This document shows positions 49,061 through 60,900 of a DNA stretch of 64,000 nucleotides, piece after piece; within the stretch, counting starts at the first letter, position 1, and every line of letters starts with the position of its first letter. The translations under genes were made by a program, and so were the position numbers. The notes below the pieces were generated by a model. That model ran no database searches. It was not told where the DNA came from and was given only the letters and a program-made list of their open reading frames with translations. The stretch is from Cristatella mucedo (taxonomy: Eukaryota; Bryozoa; Phylactolaemata; Cristatellidae). The stretch lies in contig WPIO01000194.1 of the NCBI GenBank assembly GCA_009760855.2, positions 248,001 through 312,000 on the forward strand. Reading direction: 5' to 3'.

Positions 49061-49925
49061 ATGGACAAAGTTAAAACAGTCAATGGTAATATTTATACTA
49101 ATCTTGATGCAAACAATAATAATAATAACTAATTTAGGATTTCCTGTTAACAGTGGTGATGCTATAAGATTAGATTATGCACTCAGTACAAGTGCTTGTA
49201 ACACTGTTATTAGTAATCCTTCAGGAGAAATAGCAAAAGTATCAAGTCTAACTGATTTATTACCAAAAAAAGATGCATTAATGGAATCACAATTGAATTG
49301 TAAAAATGTTTTTGGTATATCTGGTAATTTAGCAGATGGAACTGTTAACTCAGATTTAAGACCTTATAAAGTAATAAACTATGGATTTCTAAAAAGGTTG
49401 ACAGCAGTTTTTCAAGGTAAAGCAATGTCAAGCATTGGTATGGGAAATTGGAATATTATGAATGTAAAAGTTTCTGATGTAGCAACAAAGCAATATGTTG
49501 ATACTAATAAGCAATTAACATTTAAATACTTATGTTTGAATGGCACTTAGCTAAGTATATTCTATCTTGATATGTTAGGTTTAAATATTACTGCTAATGG
49601 AAGTACAGGTAATGCATTTCAACCTAAACAAATTACACCTGGTGGTATACCTGTTGTTGCAGCTACTGGAAAAATCATAGCATGCCATACTAATCTTATG
49701 ACGTTTTTTCCAGGAGTATTACCTAATTTTAGTATGGTATCTAATAATATGTATGCAACTAATAAAACTAATTCTTATGTAGAATTAACTAGTGATATTA
49801 CTTATGGTGTAAGTGGTACAGTAGTTTTAATAATTAACATCGATGGGACGTGTGGATATGCTATTGGTAAATTTAGAGTTGCTAGTGGCATGACTTTTAT
49901 ATATTTTATTATTAGTATTGTATAG
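49061..49925 (+). pseudogene. Fibre-like protein 1
   Basis: After a short opening (TVNGNIYTNLDANN) and a frame change in an AAT repeat near 49115, two long open segments (49083-49550 and 49572-49925) follow in the same frame, separated by a TAG at 49548-49550. The segment WNIMNVKVSDVATKQYVDTN is the repeat type found in viral fibre and tail-fibre shafts ('nI-nv-DaaTK-YVD'). The C-terminal part is glycine-, threonine- and beta-rich, as in receptor-binding knobs. The terminal TAG at 49923-49925 is part of the TATAGAAATG motif of the next gene. A host-attachment role is inferred. Confidence 0.5.
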
Positions 49926-49927
49926 AA

Positions 49928-50717
49928 ATGTTAAGAAAAAGAAGTAGAGGAAAAACATCAAAGAATTGTATTAGAAAGACTAGGGATATACTCAGTGGAA
50001 ATCTAAGCATAAATAGAAATCTTTTAAAAATTAAGGTGATCCTGTTGATGCTAGTGATTTTGTTACTAATATTTCTAGATATACTATAAACAATAGAGAT
50101 ATCGATATGAATAATTTTAGAATAGTTGATCTTGCTAATCCCATAAATCCTAGTGATGCTGCAACGAAGGATCATGCTGATACTAAACTACCACTTACAG
50201 ACAGAGCAATTAGAGGAAATCTAGTTGTAAATGGTAGTATTAAAGATAATGTTTCATGTGCTAGTGAAACTTCAAGCAGATATACCTGTGAAAGTCCATT
50301 TGCTAGTGTAAATCCAGACCTTGATCTTACTGTTTGAAATAAAAAGTATATCGATAATACTTTTTTTGATTTACATGTGGAACAGTTAATGGTAATTTAG
50401 ACATGCAAAATAACTTTATTATAATTGTAAATGATCCTGCTAATCCAACTGATGGTGTTAACCTTGGTTATCTTAATAGAATATCTGACGGAAATGTTGG
50501 AAGAACAAGATTTTTAATTGCTATTGATTCAACATTCAAGACACAAATAAGAGAAATAGAATATAATGGATTGATAAAAACTCCTTAAAATATATCTAAT
50601 ACTGCATTATCTAAAGGATTATTTGTGATTTTAACAACATATCAAACACCTGATTCAAAAACGAAAACTCTTGCTCCATTTTCAACAGCAGAAATAAATC
50701 GTAATTATAAATTATAA
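49928..50717 (+). pseudogene. Fibre-like protein 2
   Basis: Starts on TATAGAAATG. A basic N-terminus (MLRKRSRGK) is followed, after a frame change near 50033, by at least two shaft-type repeats: FRIVDLANPINPSDAATKDH and IIVNDPANPTDGVNLGYL. These match the repeat in fibre-like 1. A TGA at 50335-50337 precedes an NKKYIDNT stretch. The C-terminal part is diverged, with a TAA near 50586. Two neighbouring fibre-like genes are known in some adenoviruses and tailed phages. Here the pairing may reflect duplication. Confidence 0.5.
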
Positions 50718-50758
50718 ATATTTGGAAGTGTTATTCTTAATGAGCAAAAAAGATTGAT

Positions 50759-50997
50759 ATGCCAATTATGTGTTCATAAGATTTTCCTAGTGAACTGAGT
50801 GTATTTTCAACTTCTTATATAGCACTATCCTTAGAATGCTTTCTAGAAACGACTGAAACAGTTACTTTTGAGGAAGATGTTAAAAAAATTTTTAATGCTA
50901 TAATCATCATTATCCAATAATCCAATCTGTAACTAACGAACCACTTGAAAGTGAAGAACCTGCTGGAGATAGTCCTCCAGCTGAAGAACCTATTTAA
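50759..50997 (+). pseudogene. Small acidic Pro/Glu-tailed ORF
   Basis: A short broken reading frame with a TFEEDVKKIFNAIIII helix and an ESEEPAGDSPPAEEP tail. It contains a TGA near the start and one frame change. Its end overlaps by 4 bp the end of the convergent gene on the other strand. No family is recognised, and it could be a remnant of a longer gene. Confidence 0.3.
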
Positions 50998-51369
50998 ATC
51001 TTCCAATAGATAGTCTCTTTAATCAATTCTTCTGGAATGTCAAAACTCTTACCTGCTTCTTTCATGTGTTTAGTTAGTTATATTTGTTTAGAGTAAGCTT
51101 CATATCGCAGACTATTTTGTTTCTATTTTTAAGTGTTTAAAGAACTCTTCAAAGATTGAACCAACTCTAACTCTAGAAAATACATTTCCTATTTTTGATC
51201 AGATTGATTAATTCTAAGTGCTTTATATTATAATACTAGTATTGCAGCGTCTTACAAAGTTGATCTGATGTCATCAGTTCTACCCATTGGATAAGAACAG
51301 ATTCCAAAGTTTGAATGTTGTTGTCCTTGTGCTTTTTCAAGACAGTCTTTACTTCTTTTCGATGTTCAT
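50994..51369 (-). pseudogene. Unknown gene located by its start motif
   Basis: The start at 51369 sits on TATATAGAAGATG. Decayed coding sequence on the minus strand follows, with readable stretches such as DCLEKAQGQQ, FGICSYPMGRTDDIRSTL and MKEAGKSFDIPEELIKETIY. Several frame changes and stops separate them. No family is recognised. Confidence 0.35.
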
Positions 51370-51405
51370 CTTCTATATATTGTTTTTATATGTAATTTAA
51401 TTAAA

Positions 51406-51884
51406 TTAAACAGGGCTTGGATCGGGTTGAGCTAGTCCTGCCTCAGCTGCTTTTTGATTTGCATTGTAATCTTCAGTAATAGCTAGTAGAACTGCGAACC
51501 ACTCGCCTTTAACAATTCTAATGATATCAGGTTTACCACCAGATACTCCCGATATGACTGTAGATATTGATGGAAGTTGTGTTGCCATCCAAGTCGTATA
51601 ATCAGCAATCTCACTAGGATCATCGAGAAGAGCATCACTTTAGATCTAACTCTCTCCACAAAACCTGATAGAACTTCAGTTTGAGCTGTGCTAATATTCT
51701 TCTGTGCTTCAGCTTCTGCTTCATCAGAGTAGAATTTCTTAACAGATGAATCAGTCATAAGTGAAATATCCAAATTGAGTTGTTGCTCGTCATATGCAGT
51801 CATTCTTGATCTAACAAGATAATCAACGTAAGATTTAAGTGCCATTGCAGAAGTTGCTAGCATTGGGTCAGTAACGAATTCCAT
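51406..51884 (-). pseudogene. Unknown protein, one frameshift
   Basis: Begins MEFVTDPMLATSAMALKSYV behind a TAAATAGGAAATG motif. A DEQQLNLDISLM stretch and an alanine/glutamate helix (DEAEAEAQKNISTAQTEVL) follow. A single frame change near 51643 leads to the second open part with WMATQLPSISTVISGVSGGK, GEWFAVLLAITEDY and a proline-rich end. There are no in-frame stops in either part, so it is among the best-preserved genes. The family is not recognised. Confidence 0.45.
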
Positions 51885-51887
51885 TTC

Positions 51888-52146
51888 CTATTTAATAATA
51901 AAAAATAAAATAATAAATAAATCAAAAATACTATCATAAATAGAAGTTGCTAGACTTTTATTCTCATCTGTTTCATAGTATATATCACATATTTTAAGTA
52001 ATTTTTTATAGTTAAAACAAGTAGGTTAGTATTATAATGAATTAATTTATTTCATCACTTATGCTAAAATATTCAAAAAGTCTGACACAAACTCTGTGTA
52101 GATATAATATTCCATAGTCATTATCTAGTACTCTTGCAATATCCAT
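51888..52146 (-). pseudogene. Small tandem paralogue 3 (MDIAR family)
   Basis: Starts MDIARVLDNDY on TATATAGAAAATG. It aligns with the next gene (52157-52383) along its length, including an ICDI-E-D stretch and an SIYDSIF end. TAA at about 52038 and a frame change break it. Its final TAG (51888-51890) is inside the start motif of the gene at 51884. Function unknown. Confidence 0.45.
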
Positions 52147-52156
52147 TTTCTATATA

Positions 52157-52383
52157 TTATTGAAAAATACTTTCATAAATAGAATTTGCCAATTCTTCAC
52201 TCTTGTCTATTTCATCAAATATATCACATATGTAATTAACTTTTCTATAGTTGAAATTTGACACTTATTAATATAATAACTTAATTTTACATCGTTATTC
52301 TCAAAATTTCTAAAAATTCTAATACTATCTTTAAATGCATATCTCCTACGGTAGTCATTAGCTAGTATTCTTGCAATATCTAT
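52157..52383 (-). pseudogene. Small tandem paralogue 2 (MDIAR family), start codon lost
   Basis: Tandem duplicate of paralogue 3. The coding sequence after the start is DIARILANDYRRRY, but the codon where its paralogue has ATG reads ATA (52381-52383). A frame change near 52255 is followed by a conserved ICDIFDEID and LANSIYESIF end. Function unknown. It has no membrane segment or signal peptide. Confidence 0.45.
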
Positions 52384-52436
52384 TATATATAATAATAAAA
52401 AATAAAATACATGCACACAGATGAAAGAAAAATCAA

Positions 52437-52634
52437 TTATATTGCAAATGGATTACAACCGTCTACTCATCTATCACAAGTGTCTTTCAACTTATTAGAG
52501 ATATCACATTTCGCTGAAAGAATATCAATAGTATTCATATCAATTTGTTTTATATCCTTATAAAATTTAATATAATCACCATCATAAGAACTGATTTAAA
52601 TATCTTCAGAAACATCATCATTGAATGATAACAT
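52437..52634 (-). pseudogene. Small broken ORF
   Basis: Sixty-six codons in one frame with TAA near 52598 and TGA near 52470. It opens MLSFNDDVSEDI and has a KCDISNKLKDTCD stretch that weakly recalls the CDI motif of the neighbouring small paralogues. It may be a further diverged member. Confidence 0.25.
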
Positions 52635-52711
52635 TAAATGATCCTTTCAATTTCATCTTCGATTTTTAATGAATGACATAGAAAATTAATTAATCACTAC
52701 TCCTGTTTTTT

Positions 52712-52957
52712 TTAGTGTTTTAGAATTTTTATTTCTTCCTCGAGCATCTCATTTATCTTACAACGACTCTCCATTAGTTGGTCACATGTATCACATACAT
52801 CTATAAGAATACTAACATAAGAACTATCAATATCCAGAATGAGTTTGTCTAGTGAATGTTTAACTATACGTTGATCATGGCCTTTAAGTGTCTGAACACA
52901 GATTTTTACTGCCATTTCTTTAGATTGTCCACAACTTAAAATTCTTGAGACATCCAT
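52712..52957 (-). CDS. Small paralogue 1 (MDVSR family), open
   Basis: An intact 81-codon frame starting MDVSRILSCGQSKE on TATATAGAAAATG. The opening matches the MDIAR-IL start of the two genes downstream, and a VCDTCDQLMES stretch corresponds to their ICDI-E region. It ends with a glutamate/lysine-rich helix. It is one of the few undamaged frames in the viral block. Function unknown. Confidence 0.45.
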   Translation of the reverse strand: MDVSRILSCGQSKEMAVKICVQTLKGHDQRIVKHSLDKLILDIDSSYVSILIDVCDTCDQLMESRCKINEMLEEEIKILKH

Positions 52958-52991
52958 TTTCTATATATGAATTTTTTTTATTTAATTGAAA

Positions 52992-53282
52992 TTAAATCTC
53001 TTCCTCTTCTGAGCTATCTACCAATGATTCAAGATACTCTTCGTATACTTTTACTTACTCATTAGTGAGTTCTTCATATTGTTTACCAAATAGAAGTTCT
53101 TCTAGATCTGTACCCTCTTCTGATTCCGATTCTGATTCTGTTTCAATGTAAAATGATACTTCAGACTCGTAAGACTCATATTCAGATTACGTTTCCATTT
53201 GATAATCAGGTTCATCGATTGAATCCTCTGAATACTCTTACTCACTATCCGAACTGGTAATATCGATTTCTTGGGAATCCAT
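52992..53282 (-). pseudogene. Highly acidic Ser/Glu-rich small protein
   Basis: Starts MDSQEIDITSSDSE on TTTATAGGATG. It is about 96 codons long and dominated by glutamate, serine and aspartate, with SFYIETESESESEEGTDLEE and an SSEEEE end. Three TAA codons lie inside the one frame, each next to acidic residues, consistent with GAA-to-TAA changes. It may be a histone- or DNA-mimic or a disordered virion protein, which is speculation. Confidence 0.4.
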
Positions 53283-53509
53283 CCTATAAAAGTAAAATAA
53301 TTTTGTTAGTTCATATTTAATGTCTCTATTGACTCGTATAACTCTACCTCTTCTTGTATATCAACTAGTCTTGTATCCTCTTTCTTTTTTGATTTATCTG
53401 AAAATCCAACTATCTTTACTGGTAAAGGTTTAATATTTTAATCTTTCTTGTTGGCATCTATACTAATATTGCAAATTTTCCAGTGACCTGGATTAGTACA
53501 ATTGCTTAT

Positions 53510-56500
53510 TCATTCTGCTATCTTGTAATGACCGTATGCATAATTACAACAACGACAATCTACCCAGTAACGTTTTGATTCGAATGCTGATAGTGCTTTT
53601 TTCTTAAGTTTCTTTGTAATACTAGTATGTTTACTTTGTGTCATACGATAGAAATCTCTATCAAGTGACTCATCAAAGTCTTTAGTATCAAGATTATCAG
53701 CATGCATTTCATTTGCTCCAGTTAGACATTGAATGTATTTATCATGTGTTATCTTTGAATTAATAATTACTTCTTTTGGAACACCCTTTGCTTTCATAAT
53801 TGGTTTAGTAGAAGCAGCAGAATATAGTTTTGGTCCTAAAGCAATGAATTCATCAATCTTTGCTCCGTTCATTTAATCTTTGACTGTACCGAACTCATCT
53901 TTGTGAAACCAGTCTTTAATATAAAACATGTCTTTCTCAAAGTTTTCACTTTTAATAGCAACAACTAATGAATCAGTATCAGTGTATATTAAACTTAATC
54001 TATCATTAAAATTAGCCGTCAATGTGTCATATTAAAACCTTTGCATGTTTAATTTTTATAAATCAAGAATTGCAACACCTATAAACATTGGTTTGCTTAG
54101 AAGTGTAGTCTACCTTGAGTTTGTGAAACCACCTAGTGATTTATCAAAGCATCTAATTTCTTTAAGTCTAGGATCTCTCATTAATTTATTATATAATGAA
54201 TCATTCTTATCCTTTCCTGTATTCACTAATCTAACACGTTTTTACTAATCTAACTGTTGTCGGTATCTTGAAAACTCGAAATTATCAACAACTCTACTTT
54301 CAGGACAAAGTGGATGATCATTATGTAAATCATGTAATTCCTTTTAGTACTCTAAATCACATAAGACAAAAACTCCTGTTTCACAATCTTCAGGTAGTGA
54401 CTTTATTTTTTCAAGTGACCAATTAACTAAATAATCTCCAGAAGGTTCTTTAATAGGTAAGCACCACATCATAACTGTTGGATATAAACTTGTAGCATCC
54501 CAGTATGCAATATGATTATTGCCACTAGCTTTACAAAGTCTTTTACTGACTTGACAGACTCCACCTCTTATTGATTCCTTAAACTTTTGATGTAATTGTG
54601 AGTCTCCTTTCTTCTTACCTAATAAATTTACAGTACATTTGGTATAGAACAAAGTAAAAGACCATGCATAATGTGGTGCAGATAGATAGTGAGCAGGATC
54701 TAGTTTAAACAGCTCAATAAAACTGTTTCTGTATGCTTCATAGGAATCAGCAAGAAGTGTAACATCTGCATACAGATAAATTTTATTGATAATCTCCTAA
54801 ATTTTCCATGTTAAAAAGTTTAAATACATTTAGTGCATGTTCATGGTCTTCAGCAGTAATACATTTATCAAAAGTGAGTTTACTGTTAAATGCTTTTATC
54901 AATGTAATCTTGGTCTCATTGAATTTATCAAAAGAATCCTTGTATTCATAAGGATAAATAGCTCATCTTGATATAACATCATTGAGAACCTTAATATCAA
55001 TATCTGGATATAATCTTTTAAAGATATCAATTTAACCATCAAAATTTGAATTTGCTTTCTTTAATGAAGTAATAATATCGCTTAAATCATTATTCATAAA
55101 ATTAAAAGAGTCTTTGAACTAAAATGTATCAAATGGCATTGACACATGATTCTCCATATTATGTGCAACAGGTTTACTATTAAGACTAAATGTTAACATT
55201 CCTTTCGCAATCAAATGAGAGTCATATCCTTTTAAATTATGAATAAAGATAGGAAGTTTCCAACTAGGTTTTTTAATCTAACAAGTAAGTTACAAAGTTT
55301 GTGTGCTGCTATTCTAAATTTACCAGTAAAATTACAGTGATCTCTTCCTTTTATATTTACTTTTTCATCAGCAACAAATTTATCATCATATATCCAAAAA
55401 CTAGTGGAATCATTTAACTGTTGACGAGCATCAGAATTAAAAACAATAGGTACAGCAGTGTGATCTAGTAACTTATCTTTCAACTCGCTTGAAACATTCA
55501 TTATAAATTATAAAAATAACTCCACACACTCATTACCTCTATTAAAAATATGCAAGGCTTTCCTCCATTTATATCATTATCTATTAATACTTTTCCATTA
55601 ATATCAAGAATAATTGCACATAAGCCATATGGAACTTGTAAAATATTAGTACATTTATTACTACATTTACCTGTTGTTAATTTACTATGACAATAAGTTC
55701 GATTAATATTGTTAGATACTATACTATATTAACAGACATCAAATGTCTTTACATTCAAACTGTAAAAATCTGCATAACAAACGTATGGAGACTTAATAAG
55801 TTTTTCATGTTCACTAAAATTTAAAAATTTAGTATCTTTTGTTCGTCCTGTTTTCTTATTTTCAACAATACCGGGCATTTTTATTTAGAATAACTACGGT
55901 TAAGACCTTCACATAAAACTGAATGATTCTGAAAATCTACATCTGAAAATAATTTTTCCATACACCTATTACTATAAAATATTGATCCACTTTTATTAGG
56001 TGTGCTACAGAGTCCACTAAAATTCTTTAACAATACATATTGACTATTTCAGATTTAGTTATCAATAAAAGATTAATATGTCTATTTGGAATCTCTAATT
56101 TTCTTGATACAATCCTTAGAGGATATACACCTGATTTTTCATTATAATAATAAACATTTATACTAACATTAAATAGTTTACCTACATTTTTAATATCAAT
56201 TACTTTGAGTGGCCATTCAAATTTTGAAAGAGATTTATTTAGTTCTTAATTAATTAAGTCAATGTATCTCTTTGGATGTACACTTACAGGATTGAGGAAT
56301 CGTAATACACACCATAAAGCACAATATTTATCTTCATTCTTTATATTAATACAACACCACTTCTTTGCTAAACCAGTTGGTAATGGTAAATAGGTGAACC
56401 TGCTCGAATAATATATTCACAAACATTAATCTCAATACGTTGTACAACAATCAATTTCCAACCATAACCTGAATTATTGCTAATGATTGTATCTATTGAT

Positions 56501-56914
56501 TCTTTTAACGATTTTAATCGTTCTCTAATAATATTAGTATAGGCAGAACTTTTAACAACTGCAACTAACTTAGAACCATTTACAACAAATTGAAAATGTG
56601 TGTCAGTTTGAACGTGATATGAGTGAACTGAAATCTTCGTTTGTAATTTAAATGAAGAGAATATAGTTGTTACTTCTTTTAATACATTATTATATTTTGG
56701 TATTATACCATTAAAGAAATCATAAATATCCGTCGCAGAATAGTCTCTTCTTTTAAGAACATATTCTCATGTTCTCCACTCGCTCCAATAAAACTAATTT
56801 GAACTTATGAAGCCTAGAAGCGATACTTTTACTTGGAGTTATGTCATCAATATTCATTAGTCTTCTTGCTTCGGTATGAAAGGAGTTTGCTTTTTGAGGA
56901 CTTTTTTGATACAT
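53510..56914 (-). pseudogene. Protein-primed type B DNA polymerase (right copy, near full length)
   Basis: About 1,130 codons, starting on TAATATAGATG. In order: an N-terminal domain with CCINIKNEDKYCALWCVL; an exonuclease-start stretch reading YADFYSLN, where the expected catalytic glutamate is tyrosine; a GRDHCNFTGKFRIAAHK-CN block; the HNLKGYDSHLIAKGML exonuclease motif; an IYPYEY region; LLADSYEAYR; DATSLYPTVMM (polymerase motif A); LYNKLMRDPR; a TTLLSKPMFIGVAILDL region; IYTDTDSL (motif C with both aspartates); and an end with SAFESKRYW and YAYGHYK. In the family it replicates the genome from a protein primer. Many stops and at least five frame changes break it. The longest open pieces are at 53510-53872, 54344-54652 and 55232-55501. 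Confidence 0.88.
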
Positions 56915-57133
56915 CTATATTAAGGAAGTAAATTTTGTTTAATTGAAACAATAAAAAGAACAACATTTTTAATGTTGGAGGAAAAGTAAACTATAAGGAC
57001 AATTTCACTTTCAAGACTTCGAAATGCGAACGATAGTGAGCATAAGGAGGATTGAAAGGGGAAATAGTCCTAATATGGTACTTTTCTTACAACATGGTGC
57101 AAAAAATCCAAAAGCTGGGAATCGTCGGTTAAA

Positions 57134-57265
57134 ATGTTTACATCTTTCACGGGTCGAGTTGGGTGCGAGCCATCCAACAGCTCAGAATTGATGGTAATCA
57201 TGTTTACATCCTTAATGGGTCGAGTTGGGTGCGAACCATCCAACACCTCGGAATTGATGGTAATA
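57134..57265. repeat. 66-bp tandem duplication beside the viral block
   Basis: Two units (57134-57199 and 57200-57265) share ATGTTTACATC, GGGTCGAGTTGGGTGCGA, CCATCCAACA and GAATTGATGGTAAT with a few differences. It starts about 220 bp outside the right polymerase start. It may be part of a former terminal repeat, since Polinton ends often hold tandem sub-repeats. No matching sequence was seen at the left end. Confidence 0.8.
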
Positions 57266-57544
57266 ATCCGAAAATTTATAGCAAATAAATACCCAACGAC
57301 ATTTTGTTGATGCTCACATTGATTTTTTCAAAGCTTTAGCTGGCCATAGTCAGAGATAGTCATGTATCCATAAGTCCACGAAGTGAAGTTTGTATGGCTT
57401 TACAGACGCCAGTAATAGTATGAACAAGTGCAAAGGGCGAGCCGAATATATAGGTGCCAAAAAGCATCTTGCTTTAAATCATGTACAACCAACTTCATGA
57501 CTAAATCACTAGTGATCTGCTTAAATGCAGACATTAATAATAAT

Positions 57545-57945
57545 AATAATAATAATAATTAGCTTATTGCCACAGGTTTATTGCACATTGAGTGAGGATT
57601 CCAAAGGCAAGCGTTAAGTCTGGCCGATGGAGTTACAACAGGCCTGATGACCACTAAGTTAGAGAGATTTACAGTGATGCATGTGGGGGAGCTTGCTGAT
57701 CGGTTCGAGACCATGCTAGGAATACCAAACGAGCGGGTACTCAGCTCGCAGTTCCTGCCCAACCAGCGGCGTCTGAGCTGGTGGTTACGGCCACCACGGC
57801 AGCTACTGGGTGCTTTTGTTTTGTTAATGCATAGTTCATGAATCTTAGCAACAATATTAATATCTAGGAATGCATTTGATCTGCAATGACGAAGCGATAG
57901 CAGCTGCTGTAGATCATAACTAACAACCAGGTTACTAGCCATTTT
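57545..57945 (-). mobile_element. LINE 5' fragment (start of endonuclease)
   Basis: An open minus-strand frame of 127 codons includes SPTCITVNLSNLVVIRP and LNACLWNPHSMCNKP. The latter resembles the beginning of the endonuclease domain of L2/CR1-type LINEs. A (TAA)n microsatellite lies directly at its plus-strand left edge (57536-57560). The piece at 63600-63890 is similar but in the opposite orientation. Confidence 0.5.
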
Positions 57946-60900
57946 CTTAGAATGCTATTGATGTCCAATTGTGGTTGCCCCAGTAATTGTTGCTAGTTCA
58001 TGAATAACAACATATTGATGCAGCCAATTCATCTAGAAGAGGTTTTTGCCGTTCTCTTAGCTTTAGGCAGGCAGCTTTGGTTTCTGGTTTAAAGTCTTGG
58101 ATTCATGCACTTCGGCTGGCAGTGTGCACTGGTACTTCTAAAGGCGTATCGAAGTTGTTTATTTTAAAGTGGATTATTTTTAGAGTGTGGGCTCATGAGA
58201 TTGGTTCGGAAGTATGAACATTGTATTTTGGCAGTGCTGAGGTGACGCCGGTATAACTGCTTGCAATTAAAACACTTTCTTTTATTCACTATCATTGTTT
58301 GCACATGCCGAAACCGAACCCTTACTTAAGTGCTTTACTTGAATACTCACTGAAGAAGTTTAAATGTACATGCAACGCAACAATGTTTAAGCACATCAAC
58401 ATTGCTAGTTTGTACTAAATTTGAGAAACTAGCCATTAAGAGGTTATATACAATTGGTCATGATAAACAAATAGAAAATTAAGCACAACTTTGTTTTAAA
58501 AATGAGGTTCTTTACTGAGCAAGTATATTTTAGATATTGCAACTGAAAATGCTATTTAACTGGATAAAACTAGTGCAATTTGTTGCCTGTTCATTTCTAG
58601 GTCTTTCAGTACTCGAGATCTTTCGTCTTTATTAGTAAGACTACATTTTAGCAGATGCACAAAAATAAAAAGCCACTACGACAAAATGCGTTGACGACTT
58701 TTATTAACCATTGAGTAACTCAACAAAAATAATCAATTTGTGTTTTAATCTTTATCTTAGGAAAGTGTTAACTGAAATAGTTGTATTTGCATTTTTTTGT
58801 AAGGATTGTAAACACTCGACGATTAATTGCGTTCTTCAATAGCAGCATTTCCATACTAACTTTCTGCCTAATTCCTTACTCACGAAATACCTTGTAATTG
58901 TACATCCAATTTGCGTGGCTGAGCTTAAAATTTAGTTTTGAAATGATTGATGCCGTAACACGACCACCATCATGGGTTCATAGTCAGGCAATTCCTTTTA
59001 ACTGTTCAAACGTCGAATGCTTCATTAAGAAGATTGCTTTCATTGCTTGAAATAATGTTCGATCTCTGTCTAAGACTAACAACTATATACCAAGCTGGCT
59101 TAACGAGATGTAACCGGCTCACCGATTCTCTCTTAGCTAGGCAATTATAGTTTCGTTTTATTTGGGCCGTCTTAACAACAATTAAGGATGTGCAAATCCT
59201 AATGAATGCTGCTGATAATGCAATGCTAGTTGACAAATCACAGTGGTTGAACCGCTTGTTACCTACTTTGGAGGAGCTGTGATCTCATCCTGTTTAGAAA
59301 TGAAATTAAAACATAGTTGTTATTTGAACCCACAAGGCATGCCGTGGTTTTATTCCTACGTACCTACTTGTGTTGTGACACCAGTTTCAGCCTTCTCTAG
59401 CTCTCATGTTCTCTAATGACTATACATGAGCTAGTTCAGGCTTCTTCTTAAAGGTCGTTGGTGACAGGAGCTTAAACTCTTTATGTCCGAGGCCATGGTC
59501 AATTTATTCATCCTCAGCTAAATGCATGCATGCTCATGCTATTCCAGTATCACATTATTAAACGGTTGAGCAGTCTTCTTTAGTTTAAAATTCAGTGATC
59601 ATACTGAATTTTTGTATTCAAACTTGAAAAGATTGAGAAAGTTTATCGAATTATTTAGTAGAGATAAAATAAAATAAAAATGCTTTCTCCTTGTTTTAGA
59701 AAACCAGCTCATGAATCAAGCATGCACGTAGATAGAGACAGGGGTTTTAAAATATTATTTGACCTCCTCTCACACCTTAGAAAGCAGACCTTTTCAGAAT
59801 TGCTTGATTAACAGTTTACTTGGTAAAGCAGACCTGATAATAATCTTGTAGTTTTGAGGACTAAATAGGAGTAATTATTTATCCACTCCTCAGTCCAAAA
59901 AGGCCGGTCTACTTAATAGGTCATTCAATAATTAACTACATGGAATTCACAAAGAGCCTGTAGCTTGCAGCGATAAGAAGACAGCTCAAAATAATCGTAA
60001 TACGTAGCAATGAGACTCTAGTATACATGCTAAGAGAAAAACTCTGGTCTAAGCTCTTTAGGATTCACCGTCCGAAAAGCAATAGCTGGGAATTCTTAGA
60101 AGCACAAGCAAAGAACAAAAGCGTAAAGCATAGCCACGTGCTCGGCTAATCTTGGGTGAAAAGTACGTGCCAGTCATATACCTTTTGAAAGATTCTCTTG
60201 CAGCGGGTTCAGCAGCTGGCGGAGAGGGATAATTTGGTTTTTACGAGAAATATAAACGAACAATTACTCTTAGTATTATTATTTTCCTACTGTTAGAAAT
60301 TTACAAAAAAGCAGGTTTACAACAATGGAAGCTAGTTGGACTAATGGCTCGACTCATGCATGGAATCGGTCAATGTTAGCCTTGAAAAGGAAAAAAACGA
60401 AACTGAAGCCTTCACAGGGGCACATGAAGAACTACAGTCTATCCAAATTCTTTAGTTGAAATTCAAGCGATGAAAAGTCAAAGAAAATGGTGACAGAACC
60501 AATGGTGCTGACTGACACATCCGTTCGGCCCGTCCTTAGCTTCAAAATCCATGCCAATCGCTTCCTCAAAAGCACTCGCGATTCAGCCATGCTTTTTCCT
60601 TTATATTTATTCAGTGTGATCAAGAATTATCGCTTCCTCACTCATTCATAAAAGAGCATAGGCCTCTAGTGAGCAATAGAAACTGTTACAGCTCACAATA
60701 CACTTAGTAATGTTAATTTTGTGGAATTAACATGAGATACATTAAATAGACTCGCTTGGCCAACATCAAAGCCAGGTTTTTTACCTAGATGTTCAACATA
60801 TGAAGAACTTGTGTCCAGTGAGCATGCCATGCAAGATGTTTATGTAGGTGTCGCTGAAGCCGCCTATATTGAAGGTAAATAGCTCACAATGATATATTGC

